From the NCBI RefSeq assembly GCF_029227915.1, contig NC_079885.1, positions 13,525,001 to 13,589,000 on the forward strand: a stretch of 64,000 bases of DNA, in the 5' to 3' direction. The notes beneath the pieces are model-generated. The model ran no database searches. It saw only the letters and a program-made list of their open reading frames with translations, and was not told where the DNA came from. Of the stretch, positions 48,440-59,427 are shown one piece after another. Within the stretch, counting starts at the first letter, position 1. Each line of letters starts with the position of its first letter. The DNA is from Hydractinia symbiolongicarpus (Eukaryota > Cnidaria > Hydrozoa > Anthoathecata > Hydractiniidae). The position numbers and the translations under genes are program-made.

Positions 48440-50610
48440 CTGCCTAAGTGGTTTTCTCCACGGGCCTTATCGACCAGTCTCTATAATAATACGCTAAGTG
48501 TGTCCGCCTGTCTGTGACAGGCAAAGTGGATGTGTTCATTTTCCTTTGAGTAGCCGACATTTCCTTTAAAGTCTCCGAAAAAGTTACATCCATTTTGCTA
48601 GTGGGTTTACTTTGTTTACATCACGTGATCAAAATGGAGAAACTTGATTTGCTGAAATAAATTTAACGGCTTTCTTTACAAAAATGGTGTCCCTCGACAC
48701 CGAAAAAACAACAACAAAAGAACAGCCCCTTCGTGTTGAAAAAAGTGCAAAAAGGTAATTCAGAGAAAGCCGTAGATAGTTTGTGGCGCTGTAGATTAGT
48801 GGTTATAGCTCTCGTACTCTGTGCGGGAGACCGGGGTTCGATTCCTCTTGACGGCGTTTCAACATGGCGAGTGAATGTTACCATAGCTCCGGGTTAACCC
48901 AAGCCATGTGAGGGAAATTGGGAAGATGGCACACTGTGTGGGCCGTTGGATGTTGCCGGGAGTTGTCTAGTAGAGCGCGGGCCCTAGTAATTGGGTCTGC
49001 GTAGCTCAAAATGAGCATTAAATACTCTAGGACTCTCCATCTAAGCCATGCCCCCTCCTGGAAATAATAGACAGGGTATATCCCCCGATATTTGTGAGGC
49101 TAGCCATGTAAAATATGCACCCAACCACCCATTTTTCAGATATAAATTTGATGTTTTTGACACTTCTGATTGAAATATTAAAGGTTTTCAATGTAATCAA
49201 ACGTAATAACTTATACAATGTAAATATTTGAGACGTATTATTTGTGACTTATTATTACTGTTGGAGTTGTACATGATTCTATATATTATTTTGATTAGCG
49301 TTTCAAGCTCTACATATTGGAAGCAATGTGTCAAGAAATTTTAGGAAAAAAGTATTGTGTATTGACGGGTCCTGGCACACGTCATCAAAATACAAGTTAC
49401 GATTCTCTATTTCAATGTACTCCTCCCCAAGTGGATTTTACATTACAAATTTGTAACAAAAATTTTTTTTTGTACTTTAGAGGATTTTCTGACGTCAACA
49501 AAATTTTAAAATATTAAAACACTTTTATCTCCTTATGCGTTTGTAAACACATATGATCCTATATATTTTTTTTATCAGCGTTTCAATCTGTACGCATAAC
49601 AGGCAGCAGATTTTTGTATATGCACTGTTGACGTTAGCAAAACCTGCAAAACAACCTATAATCTTCTGCCTGAGTGGATTCTTCCACGGGCCTTATCGAC
49701 TAGTCTCTATAATAATACGCCAGTTTCGTCTTTCTGTCTGTGACTTTTGCAAAGTGGATTACATTCTTCAAAATTTTCTGTAACAAATTCTATAAAACAA
49801 CGCCTACAAAATTGTTCTGTAGTTTACCAAACTTTACCGATAAAATAGTTTTGACGTGAAAGAAAAGGTAATTAAGATTAGTGAAGCCATTACAATACAC
49901 TTAAAACTTTGAGGTCAAATAACTTGGAAACGAGGTGGTGACGTTTTTTCACCGCGTGGGTAACTAGGGACAACCTGGGCCACTTTGGGTAAGTTTCCCA
50001 AACCTGGGTCCCTGAGATAAAATAGTATTCACGTGAAAGAAAAGGTAATTAAGATTAGTGAAGCCATTTCAATACACTTAAAACTTTGAGGTCAAATAAC
50101 TTGGAAACGAGGTGGTGACGTTTTTTCACCGCGTGGGTAACTAGGGACGACCTGGGACCACTTTGGGTAAGTTTCCCAAACTTGGGTCCCTGAATCCGTT
50201 TCGGAATGGACGGGTTGATGACGTCATCAAAAACCCTTTAAACCTTGATATCTCTGCAACCTTTTGTCAAAAGTATATAATCCTATACATTTTCTTCATC
50301 AGCGTTTCAAGATCTTTACGATGAAGGCAACAGGTATACAAATTCATAAAAAAAAATTTCGGTCTTGATGGGGCCATTGCCGAGGTCAGCCAAATTTTTA
50401 AACCCTTATATCTCATTAACCACTCATATCAAAAGCACATGATCATATACTATGCATTTTCTTGATCAGCGCTTTAAACTCTACACAATAGAGGCAACGT
50501 GAAAACAAAATTCTAAATTTTTAATGGATAGGTTGCTGACGTCATCAAAATTTTTATCCTGCCTGAGTGGATTTTTTTACAGGCTTCATCGACTAGTATG
50601 TATATATTGA
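48440..50610. repeat. Cluster of dispersed repeats
   Basis: The unit CTGCCTRAGTGGWTTYTYCCAC-GGGCCTTATCGACYAGTCTCTATAATAATACGC (spoken here in parts) occurs at 48,440-48,492, 49,666-49,722 and, decayed, at 50,558-50,600. GGCAAAGTGGAT follows the first two. A 180-bp unit with CACCGCGTGGGTAACTAGGG is directly duplicated at 49,838-50,017 and 50,018-50,200. The same family occurs at the window start. No coding capacity recognised. Confidence 0.75.
48782..49030 (+). mobile_element. tRNA-derived SINE
   Basis: RNA polymerase III box A TAGATTAGTGG (48,792-48,802) and box B GGTTCGATTCC (48,835-48,845) sit in a tRNA-like head, followed by a body with CCGGGTTAACCCAAGCCATG and an end GAGCATTAAATA. Typical SINE layout of about 250 bp. 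The minus-strand ORF with GIEPRSPA is the head read backwards. Confidence 0.75.
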
Positions 50611-51689
50611 TGTTGTTTTACACTCGATTACTAGTATATAGTTGAAACTACTTGCCGCCCTTGTTTACCCTGATACGAAAGTTGTTCTTTCAAAAATGAT
50701 ACATATACACCCCTTATTTTCCAAAGCGATGATTAGCCCCAACACCAACCTTGGCCCCAGGGCTGTTTCTCTTTTTATAAACCCTGGGGTCGAGGTTGCA
50801 CCAACACGCGAAGTGCACAATGAAAGGATACGCAGTGCGTTTTATCTGACCAAATGTGCACATCCCACCTCCGCAAGCTTTTATGCTAGGTTATAATCTG
50901 CAAGTTACATGCACATTCGATTTTGTTTCTAGTGGATTTTTTCAAGTGCAGCAAACAGTCTATAACTATTAGGATCCGGAAAGAATATTTCCAGTTAAGT
51001 TTTTTAAAGAATTATTTTGCACAGTACAGTATATATTATATGACAGTGAAATACGGCTGAATTTCTTGCTACATTCACCTCACTATAAATTAGATTATAT
51101 TTATACTATTTTGCATACACAATTGAAACTTTCAAAATGTTTAAAATGCAATCTGTGAAGCATTTAAAATAAAATTTTATAAATATTTATTTAAAAAAGA
51201 AATTAAAAAATCCCAATCAAAAAATAAGATTTTAGGACAAAATAACACTTTGTTCAGGCACACGCATAAAAAATGTAAAAGTATATATCATACAACAAAA
51301 ACATAAAAAAATCAGGCTAACGGTTACCATAATAGTAAACCTGCAGCTTTAATATTTTTAAATCAAATTTATGGGTTAAAAAATTTAAAGGCATAATCTA
51401 TAAAATCTGCTAAACAAACTACTAAATCTGCAAAAACAAAATCTATTGATGTATGCATCAGTTCATGTTAATGGTGGCAAGTTTTTCTGCAACTTCAATC
51501 AAAAAAACCTTGTGGTTTACTGGTTGTAACGTATGAGAAGGACTTTTCCTTTAATTATTTACAAGTACGTCCATTATTTTTCCAGCTAGGAACTCTATCA
51601 AATTTGTCCTTTTTTTGACTCTAAAAAATATATAATTGATCAAATGAGCAATCCAAAAATGAAGTTATAGTTCAAGGATTAATCAGTCA
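50230..51689. other. No gene recognised
   Basis: Repeat remnants to about 50,610, then AT-rich DNA. The ORF 50,642-50,896 lacks similarity to anything I know and has no supporting context. Confidence 0.45.
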
Positions 51690-51890
51690 CATTGGGTGAA
51701 GGGTCTCTTTAAGAGACAAGAGAGGAGTTGAACGTCCTCCACCATACCTTAGTTTAAAGGCGCGATTGTGGAAGTCCCATGAAATGCGACATAGTGATGG
51801 TGTCACTTTAAAAAACACCCACTCCGGTCTGTGAACGGTTGGCGCTAGGAAGGGCATCCAGCTGTAAAACAATGCCAAAACTCTTTATTA

Positions 51891-54684
51891 ATGGCCGTAA
51901 GAACAGTTGATCAGACAAACTGCGTAAACGGGGCTGGAACTCTAAGGAGTGAAGGTGTCGCGCACGGTAGGACAGATAGGATTGTCACTTTTCTGTCAGT
52001 TTATGCTCCTCAGTGTGGACTCAGTGAGGAAGATAAAGATAAGTTTTATAATGAGTTAATAGCAGTCACATCAAAGTTTGGAGACACTGAACTTGTCATG
52101 GTGGGCGGCGACTTTAATGGTCATGTTGGGAAGTCATCTGAATGTTATGGAGGTGTGCATGGAGGCTATGGATTTGGGAGCAGAAATAAGGAAGGGGAGA
52201 GATTGCTTGAGTTTGGAATGGCAACGGACATGGTGGTTTGCAACACATCATTCAGTAACAGACAGAGTAGGCTGATAACATATGAGTCAGGTGGCTGTAA
52301 GACACAGATAGATTACTTCCTGGTTAGAGAGTCAGACAAGAAAGTGGTGAAGGACGTGAAAGTTATATCGGGAGAAGAGTGTGTTTCCCAGCATAGGTTG
52401 CTGGTTTGTGATATTATCTTGAAGAGTGTTAAAGAAGCCAAGGGAAAGTACAGGCCCCGTCGTAAAGTCTGGAAGCTGAAGGAAGAGATTGTAGCAAGAC
52501 AATTTAGTGCAAAATTTCAGCAGTTAGCCCGCAATGGTCAGTGTGATAGTGACAATGTTGAAAGTACTTGTACTACTTTGAAGAATTGTCTTCTAGAAGC
52601 TTCTGATGATACCTGTGGGTGGAAGAAAGGACCAGCTAGACATAGACAGACCTGGTGGTGGAATAATGAGGTTAACCAGTGTATAAAGGAAAAGAGGACA
52701 CTTTGGAAAAAGTGGAAGTCAGGTGGTAGTAAAAATATTTACTTAGAAGCTAAGCGTCGTGCTCGTACAGCAGTGTATAAGGCAAAATCAGAAGCAGAGC
52801 GAAACAGATTTGCAGATGTGTGAAGAAGGGAAGACCAGCGCAATGAGGTATTCAAGATAGAAAAGCAAATGAAGAAGACTAATCAAGATGTTGTAGGTGA
52901 GAAGTGTATACGTAATGATGAAGGTGTTTTGGCTAGCACAGAGGAGGAGAAAAGGGTAGCTTGGAAGAATTATTATCAGAGATTGCTTAACACTGAGTTT
53001 GATTGGGATGAGGATAATTTGTCTGATGATGATCAGACAGCTATGCAGATCAAGACAGAATGGGTAGTGGAGGCTATTAGGAATTTGAAGATTGGCAAGG
53101 CTGCAGGAGTATCAGGTATTGTTGCAGAGATGGTAAAAGCATCTGGATATATTGGAGTTGAGCTTATAACAAGTTTTTCTAATCAGATTATAAAGGATGT
53201 TGCTATTCCGAGTGAGTGGCAGTCGAGTGTAATAGTGAATTGTTTCAAGGGCAAGGGTGATGCATTAGAAAGAGGTAACTATAGAGGTTTTAAAGTTGGT
53301 TGATCAAGTAATGAAAGTTATTGAAAGAATGATTGATAAGTTACTTAGAGAAAGAATTGATATAGATAAGATGCAATTTGGTTTTGTTCCAGGGCGTGGC
53401 ACTACCGATGCAATATTTTTATTCAGACAGCTTCAGGAAAAGTATTTAGGAAAGAGAAAGAATCTCTATTTTTTATAGCCTTTATAGATTTAGAGAAAGG
53501 TTTTGATAGAGTGTCACGTAAAGTTATTTGGTGGGCTTGAGAAAATTAGGCGTGGATGAGTGGCTAGTTACGATGGTACAGTCTATGTACAGCAATGCTA
53601 GAAGTCGTGTCAGGATTAACGATTTACTTAGTGATGAATTTAGTGTAAATGTTGGTGTGCATCAGGGTTCTGTACTTAGCCCCTTGTTGTTTGTTCTAGT
53701 CTTAGAAGCGCTGTCGATGGAGTTCAGAACAGGTTGTCCATGGGAGTTATTGTATGCAGATGATTTGGTTCTCATAGCAGAGTCGATGGAAGAATTAGTT
53801 GAAAGGTTTGAGAAGTGGAAGAAAGGACTAGAAGAGAAAGGGCCTAAGGGTGAACAGTCATGATTAGTAGTATTGCAGCCAAGTGTGACCTTGTAGTTGG
53901 AAAGTGACCTTGTGGAGTTTGCAGGAAAGGGGTTGGTAGTAACTCAATTTTTTGTCAGACTTGCAAGCATTGAGTACATAAGAAGTGCAGTAGTATTGTT
54001 TGAAGGTTACGAGTAGACATTCAGTTTGTATGCAAGCGTTGCAAAGGTGTGATTATAGAGAATGAAGTATTTCCAGCTTCAATGATGTACAAAAGTGGCT
54101 CGTTAGAGATGTTGAGAACTTCTGTTACTTAGGTGATATGTTGGGCAGTGAAGGGGGTGTTGGAAGAAGTTTTACTTGCAGGATAGGTTCTGCTTGGAAA
54201 AAGTTCAGAGAGTTACTTCCTTTGTTGACTAGCAGAGTCTTGTCAATTGAGTTAAAAGGTAGGTTGTATGAGGCCTGTGTAAGAAGTGTTATGTTGTACA
54301 GTAGTGAGACATGGGCAGTGAAGCAGGAAGATCTTGACTGTTTAGAAAGGAATGATATGAGAATGGTTAGGTGGATGTGTAACGCCAGTCTGAGAACAGA
54401 AAGAGTTCAGATGAGCTAAGAAGCAGGCTAAGTATCCGTAGAATTAAAGATGTTATCCAGATAAGAAGATTGAATTGGCTGGGGCACTTGGAAAGAATGG
54501 AGGGGGATAATTGGGTAAGAAAGTGTAGAGACTTGATAGTTCTTGGGGCAAAGCCCAGAAGCAGACCGAGAAAGACTTGGCAGGAGGTTATAAGGACAGA
54601 CTTGATACAAAGGAAGTTGAGTTTAGATCTAACACAGTCTAGGTCAGATTGGAAGAGGGTCATTAATATACCCGTCCAAGCCAT
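51891..54684 (+). pseudogene. APE endonuclease-reverse transcriptase relic of the RTE-like LINE
   Basis: Pieces in order: endonuclease second half (FLSVYAPQCGLSEEDKDKFY, VMVGGDFNGHVG, TQIDYFLVRESD, SQHRLLVCDI; 51,891-52,822), linker/RT start (NLKIGKAAGVSGIVAEMVK, IPSEWQSSVIVNCFKGKGD; 52,869-53,303), RT core (MQFGFVPGRGTTDAIFLFRQ, FIDLEKGFDRV, GVHQGSVLSPLLFVLVLEAL, LLYADDLVLIAE with the catalytic YADD; 53,296-53,863), then VLSIELKGRLYEACVRSVML and WLGHLERMEGDNWVRKC. Frameshifts or stops at about 52,822, 53,300, 53,480, 53,860 and 54,415. The endonuclease resembles the domain annotated as craniofacial development protein 2-like in animal genomes. Confidence 0.85.
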
Positions 54685-54711
54685 GCTAGCATGGAAAACG
54701 GACGTTAAGCC

Positions 54712-55052
54712 GAGAATGATGACGAGGACGAGGACGAGGATGACGAGGATGAGGATGACGAGGATGACGATGACGATGACGATGACGATGAGGAGGAGGA
54801 GAAGGAGAAGGATGAGGAGGATGAGGAGGATGAGGAGGATGAGGATGAGGATGATGAGGATGATGAGGATGAGGATGAGGATGAGGATGAGGATGAGGAT
54901 GAGGATGAGGATGAGGATGAGGATGAGGATGAGGATGAGGATGAGGATGAGGATGAGGATGAGGATGAGGATGAGGATGAGGATGAGGATGAGGATGAGG
55001 ATGATAAGGATGAGGATGAGGATGATGAGGATGAGGATGAGGATGAGGATTT
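54712..55052 (+). repeat. GATGAG/GACGAG microsatellite (LINE tail)
   Basis: Starts with GACGAGGACGAGG, passes through GATGACGAT and GAGGAGGAG variants, then a long pure (GATGAG)n run to about 55,050. It follows the LINE 3' end directly. Extreme low-complexity ORFs in all frames here are artefacts. Confidence 0.9.
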
Positions 55053-55059
55053 GTCAATA

Positions 55060-55950
55060 ACTACTATAATGGGTCTATTCAAAAATGCATACGTACTATA
55101 AATCGTCAATCTTATACTCCATTGTATGCTTTGCTTTTGACTTACCCCTTTCCCGAACGTACAGATCACCCCTCCCCGAAATATCAACTTAATGATTATT
55201 AATTATAACACGTTACTTGAAAAAAGGACAATATGGGTAGCTAACTACGGCAGGTCTAAGGTGTTAAAGTTGAAATAACCACATATTTTTTGCAGAAAAG
55301 ATACATAAAAAACTGCAATAATATTTTAAAGCGTAGATATGTAAGTCCGTCAACGCGGATAGTCACTTTTAAAAAAACAAAAATCTCCAAACATCATATA
55401 AAAGCTGCAAACGCAAATACGCACTTCTACTACACACAACGAATGAGAATGTCCAAGTGGACTCGGTGAGTAAGTGCGTTACCTTGTTGCAGTTTATATT
55501 TTATTAAATTTTTTTGTGTACATTTTCTGAAGTTTAGCCGAACGTTAATACACCTTCACGATAATTCAATTGTACATGCGTTCCTACGGCTCTCCATCGT
55601 TTTACAATATCGGAAAAAGGAGGTAAAATCGTGTTTTTATGAGAGTTTGTTAGAGACGAAAGCGTGTTTTCTCCAGTTTTTTAACTTCCGTCGTATCAAT
55701 TTCTTTCAAATTTTCGGGAAACGTTAATAATAATAACAGTACTTTTCATTAAAAACAAAACGCGGCAAGAAAAGTTATCACGAAAAAACGTGTTTTCTCA
55801 TTAATAAACTCTTATAAAAGTGTGATGTTTACCTCCTTGGATAGCTAAATAAGCTGCGATGGAGTGTTAGTTTTCCCGAATTATCGTAAAGGTGTATTGT
55901 GCGTTTCGAAAAATGCGAGTGCTCCCTCCTCTTTCCCAAATCCAAACTTA
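55060..55950. other. No gene recognised
   Basis: AT-rich DNA between the LINE tail and a possible exon. Contains short matching segments around AAACGTGTTTTCTC but nothing I can name. Confidence 0.4.
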
Positions 55951-55966
55951 CACATTCTTTTTGCAG

Positions 55967-56114
55967 AGCTGAAATTCAGGTGACTACTTTACAGGACTTC
56001 ATAGAACTTCACTTAAAGAAAAACAAGAAGCCCTGTGGCTTGAAGATTTCCACCTTAAGCAAACATGTTGGAAAGCAATTATATGCGTTGCGATCGAGGA
56101 CAGTATTAATTTAA
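55967..56114 (+). other. Possible exon or repeat-derived ORF end
   Basis: After a good acceptor (CTTTTTGCAG) the frame reads AEIQVTTLQDFIELHLKKNK and KPCGLKISTLSKHVGKQL, then a stop. A related word, AACAAGAAGCCCTG-GGGGCTCTAAG, occurs near 10,045, which argues for a dispersed element rather than a unique exon. Not recognised. Confidence 0.3.
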
Positions 56115-56215
56115 AAGTTTAAAATGCCAAAAAAAAATAAAGGAGGTTAAAAACACGAAGAAGAAAGTTGTTTGAAGTCGTCTGTAAAGATTTTATGTTC
56201 CATAGGTTGTTTTTT

Positions 56216-57005
56216 TCAAATCAGAGAGAGAGAGAGAGAGAGTTTAAGCCTGATTGCATCGTGATCACTGAAATACACAGTTTTAACGAAGGTCTCGACA
56301 TTAAGAGTATTTAAAACATTCTCACGGATATAGACATGGTCAATAACTGAACCTGATATATGAGTTGGCGAGTTTACGACTTGTTTATATCCAGTAAGAA
56401 AATCAAGGAAATAGTTTTCATCGCTAAATGCATTCACATTAAAATCTCCGAGTATAATATCAACAGTTTCATTTCTCAAAAAATATTGAATAAGGTATAA
56501 TGACTCATCTCTATTGAGGGAATTTTTACGATATGGAAGCAAAACATTAATAGCGTTTTCGTGAAACGTTCTTTTTGTCATTCTAAAAAATAGCACCAGG
56601 AATTTCTACAATATCAAACAATTGTATATTTTCGTTATAACCAACTAATAGACTAGAAAATTTGTCCACATTGTTGTTTGGAATTAAGGTAAAGTAATCT
56701 AGTTTTGAGTCGCAATGTGGGTTCTATGGTATCTGAGTTTCCGTTAGGCATAATAAATCACTTTCCATCAGAACGCGGTCGGATTTAATATCGTTTTTAT
56801 GCTTGTTGTAGGATCTTGTATTAAGCAAAGTGACCATAATAGAATTTTCGCTAATTACACCAGTTTCTTTTTGTGTCAATTTTGAATGTTCTCGCATGTA
56901 ATTGTATTGCTCTGTTGCTCGTGTGTCTGACTTAATGGTTGATTTAGCAAATGTACCCGTTACGTATAAACCGTCGTATAAACTTGTGACTCGACTTAAT
57001 GCAAC
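56216..57005 (-). pseudogene. PIF1 helicase C-terminus fused to AP-type endonuclease
   Basis: VALSRVTSLYDGLYVTG (57,005-56,957) is motif VI of PIF1-family helicases. It is followed on the same frame by VTLLNTRSYNKHKNDI and LMESDLLCLTETQ, the start of an endonuclease/exonuclease/phosphatase domain (N and E residues), then after frame loss by DIILGDFNVNAF, GSVIDHVYIREN and FSDHDAIRLKL (56,596-56,226), the GDxN, D-H and SDH motifs. The fusion of helicase and endonuclease in one reading direction is the defining trait of Helentrons. Confidence 0.8.
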
Positions 57006-57039
57006 ATAGATAGATTATTTGAATAAAGAGGGTTAACCA

Positions 57040-57465
57040 ATTTCAGATAACAAAGAACTTCCCGAATAACATCTGGCCTTACGGATTCTAAATAAACGTT
57101 AGATTTGAAATTCAGTTTTTTCTTTAACGCAACTCGCACTACACCATTATTATCCATTCCTCTTGGTAAGACATTGCTTATTTCATCGGCTTTTATTGGA
57201 ACATTACATATTGCACCTTTTATTTTAGGACGCTACCTTTAGACATTATTGCAATTCGTTTAATTAAAATTCTTTTAGATATAATAATTTTTTCTAGTCG
57301 TCGTAATGTGCTCATTGATTCTGAGAGATCAAACATTTGGAGATTATTAGATACAGCCTGGGAAGGAATTTTTCCTTTTGTGAGTTTTGAATGGCATGTT
57401 GCACATATGTATTCTTTTCCGTCAAAACTTTGTACTCTGAAGCGAAAATGCTCTTCTGGAATGGC
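57040..57465 (-). pseudogene. DUF6570 domain of the Helentron protein
   Basis: Minus-strand reading with two frame changes: EYICATCHSKLTKGKIP, SQAVSNNLQMFDL, LRRLEKIIISKRILIKRIAI, then KGAICNVPIKADEISNVLPR, VVRVALKKKLNFKSNVY and VRPDVIREVLCYLKLVNP. The CATCHSKL.KGKIP and GAICNVP words are the marks of the DUF6570 domain found at the start of Helitron/Helentron Rep-helicase proteins. It ends where the deletion to the helicase C-terminus begins. Confidence 0.75.
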
Positions 57466-57517
57466 AGGTTAATCGATGTGGCGAAAAAATTTAATTGACC
57501 GCTTATATAAAGAACGA

Positions 57518-58069
57518 TTACATGACACATATAAAAAATGGCCCATTCCCAACACATTTTTTAAATTGGTTTATTTTTTCATCAGAATCAGGCAGATTGT
57601 TAACACGCTTCCGTTTTGTTGCTTTACCTTCCCCTACATGGCGTTTCTTTGCAGTTTTTTGTGCTTGTTGGCCCTGCTCAGTTTCCCGATATTTACCTAC
57701 GGACTCCCTTTGCTTCACTTGGCCCTGTTCCGTTTTTTTGTATTTACTTTTCGACTCTCTTAGCTTGGATCGACCATTTACTGTATTTTGATATTTGTCT
57801 ATCGACTCTTTTATCTTAGCGTGTCCCTTTTCTGTTTTCTGATATTTGCCTATTGACTTTTTCACCTTAGCTTGCCCCTGTTCCGTTTTCCGATATTTGC
57901 TTATCGACTCGCTCAACTTAGCTTGGCCGTGTTCCGTTTTCTGATATTTGCCTATTGAATTTCTTTGTTTCACTCGGCCTCTCTCGGATTGACGGTACTT
58001 CCTGTTTTGTTCTAGTTTTCTTTTTCTGCGAATGTTTACACATACATTGTGTACCAGTAAATTTTCCAA
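57518..58069 (-). pseudogene. KYQKTE-repeat region of the Helentron protein
   Basis: About seven 24-residue units, consensus IGKYQKTEQGQAKxKES, spanning roughly residues 20-160 of the ORF, then KRHVGEGKATKRKRVNNLPD. Strongly basic and helical, likely DNA- or RNA-binding. The frame is lost at the end, near 57,520, where DUF6570 sequence begins in another frame. Confidence 0.7.
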
Positions 58070-58259
58070 GCCTAACGTCCCCTTGATGAAAAGATCCCTG
58101 TACCGACTTTAGAATAGTGCAAGGCCCGGGATTAGTTTCAACATCACCAGAAAGTAAAAGTACCATACGGCGACAGCTTTTATATGCGGTGTTCATATTA
58201 GCGGTGGTAACGTGTGATCGAGAAAAAAAAAACTTAAAAGCTAGAGAAACCTCTGTCAT
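57918..58259 (-). pseudogene. Helentron N-terminus with canonical 2A peptide
   Basis: ORF starts MTEVSLAFKFFFSRSHVTTA; residues 33-46 are VLLLSGDVETNPGP, matching D-x-E-x-N-P-G-P with the ribosome-skipping point before the last Pro (about 58,122). The next part, FTGTQCMCKHSQKKK, is Cys/His-containing; near 58,010 the frame shifts to the repeat region. The Leu-rich stretch before DVETNPGP is typical of working 2A sequences. Its role in transposons is to separate an N-terminal piece from the main protein. Confidence 0.75.
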
Positions 58260-59040
58260 TTTGTAATTTCACCGATAAATTCACTACTAAATTCACCGAT
58301 AAGTTCACTATTAAGTCCACCAATAATTTCACTATTAATTCACTATTAGTTACTATTAAGTTAACCGATAAGTAAATTCAAGTTTAAGGTTCAGTAATTT
58401 CAATTAATTCTGAATATCTGAATGTTCTGAATAGCTTTTATACTCTGTCGAGTTTCTTCTCTTTTATACTCTGCCGGGTCACGGTTGTCGAACCTAAAAA
58501 AAGAAAAGAAATTCATTGTAATTTTTTGTTTCAATAGCAAAAATTAACAAACTTATGTCTGCTAAGATACCAATACCTCACAAAATACAGTTAAAAAGTA
58601 TGTGACGCTATATAATTTTAATTGAAACATGCACTGAAAATCGTTTATAAAATACTAGCTGTTAACCTGTTGTAATCCGAAGTTTGCTAGATTAGCTGGT
58701 TGTATACACGTTTTTTTCCTATTTTTGACCTGCTTCAATTTTACTAGCAAAATGCTTCTAGGCTGAAACTGTCTTACTTTTTATTCTTCTCTTTTCTTTG
58801 TTTTAAAACACTATTTTCGTTGAGAAAAAAAGACTTATTTTTAGAATAAATTTTTCAGGATGTAACTTCAGTAAAAAAATTGTGATGCTTCTTGACCTGT
58901 AATTGAAAATACGCATGGTTTTTTTCAATATAAGAAATTTTTAAAAATCTTAAAAATGTTAAGAAATGCCCAGCCTCAGTATGACAGGATTTAATTCCTG
59001 GAGACCTTCATATTTACATTTTTATATAGTTATCTAATCA
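58260..59040. other. Noncoding, with short tandem-like words
   Basis: From 58,264 to 58,380 variants of TTCACTATTAAGT and CACCGATAA repeat several times, just upstream of the Helentron start codon and possibly part of its 5' region. The rest is AT-rich with no gene. Confidence 0.5.
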
Positions 59041-59125
59041 CATAATTTCAAAACAGCATATATCATGCTATATCGTTTATGTGTGGAAAAATCCATGGGG
59101 TCACCCGTCCTTTATATATTACATT
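59041..59125. repeat. Left half of a repeat unit split by the LINE
   Basis: GTGGAAAAATCCATGGGGTC, CCGTCCTTTATATATTACATT matches the repeated units at 63,460-63,960 (GAAAAAATTCATAGGGTCG, CCGTCCTTTATATAACATTTC). The next bases of the unit resume right after the LINE. Confidence 0.75.
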
Positions 59126-59427
59126 AAAAAGCTATATGACATGGGAGAGAGCAGACGTGTTCTGGTTTTATAAAGTTGTTATAAATTTGTTTTGTTTATT
59201 CGATTTACTTCAACTTAAATATTTATGACGAAATCGATCGAAATAACGCTACTGGTTATACTAGTCATGCTTAATGGTTTTGACTTGTTTTTTGTGGTGA
59301 ATATTGAATTTTTTTTCAAGTTAAGTACTTTTTGCTTACATGTTGGAGAAATCTTTTTTACACTCAAAACACATTTTTTCTCTCATAACATCGAACGGAG
59401 AAACCAGGCATTTATAACTTTATAAAC

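Larger units (their letters stand above)
51690..55055 (+). mobile_element. Degraded RTE-like LINE with microsatellite tail
   Basis: A leading segment with GGAAGGGCATCCAGCTGTAAAA (51,850s), a broken endonuclease-RT ORF, the 3' end word CCATGCTAGCATGGAAAACG, and then a GATGAG/GACGAG microsatellite tail. RTE-type LINEs and their partners often end in short simple repeats. The endonuclease N-terminus is missing, so it is 5'-truncated or rearranged. Confidence 0.8.
56216..58259 (-). mobile_element. Helitron2/Helentron relic
   Basis: On the minus strand, in order: N-terminal 2A peptide, KYQKTE repeats, a DUF6570 domain, PIF1 helicase motif VI, and an AP-type endonuclease. This is the layout of Helentrons, rolling-circle elements whose Rep-helicase protein is fused to an endonuclease. 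The Rep domain and most of the helicase are missing between about 57,040 and 57,005, so it is an internally deleted, inactive copy. Ends were not identified; a (GA)n run lies at 56,224-56,242. Confidence 0.8.

Noticed and set aside
48663-48884. Minus-strand ORF with GIEPRSPA
   Set aside because: Antisense of the SINE tRNA-like head; this peptide is a usual by-product of tRNA-derived SINEs.
50642-50896. 84-codon ORF between repeats
   Set aside because: No recognisable motif or context; treated as chance.
54470-55060. 196-codon plus-strand ORF with long Met-Arg runs
   Set aside because: Its second half is the GATGAG microsatellite read through; only the first ~70 codons are LINE sequence.
54705-55187. 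Minus-strand ORF of almost pure serine, and another of His-Pro
   Set aside because: Both are translations of the same hexamer microsatellite; no gene signal.
59225-59425. 66-codon hydrophobic ORF just before the LINE ORF
   Set aside because: Different frame from the main ORF, Phe/Leu-rich by AT composition, lies in the 5' UTR; no support as a separate protein.
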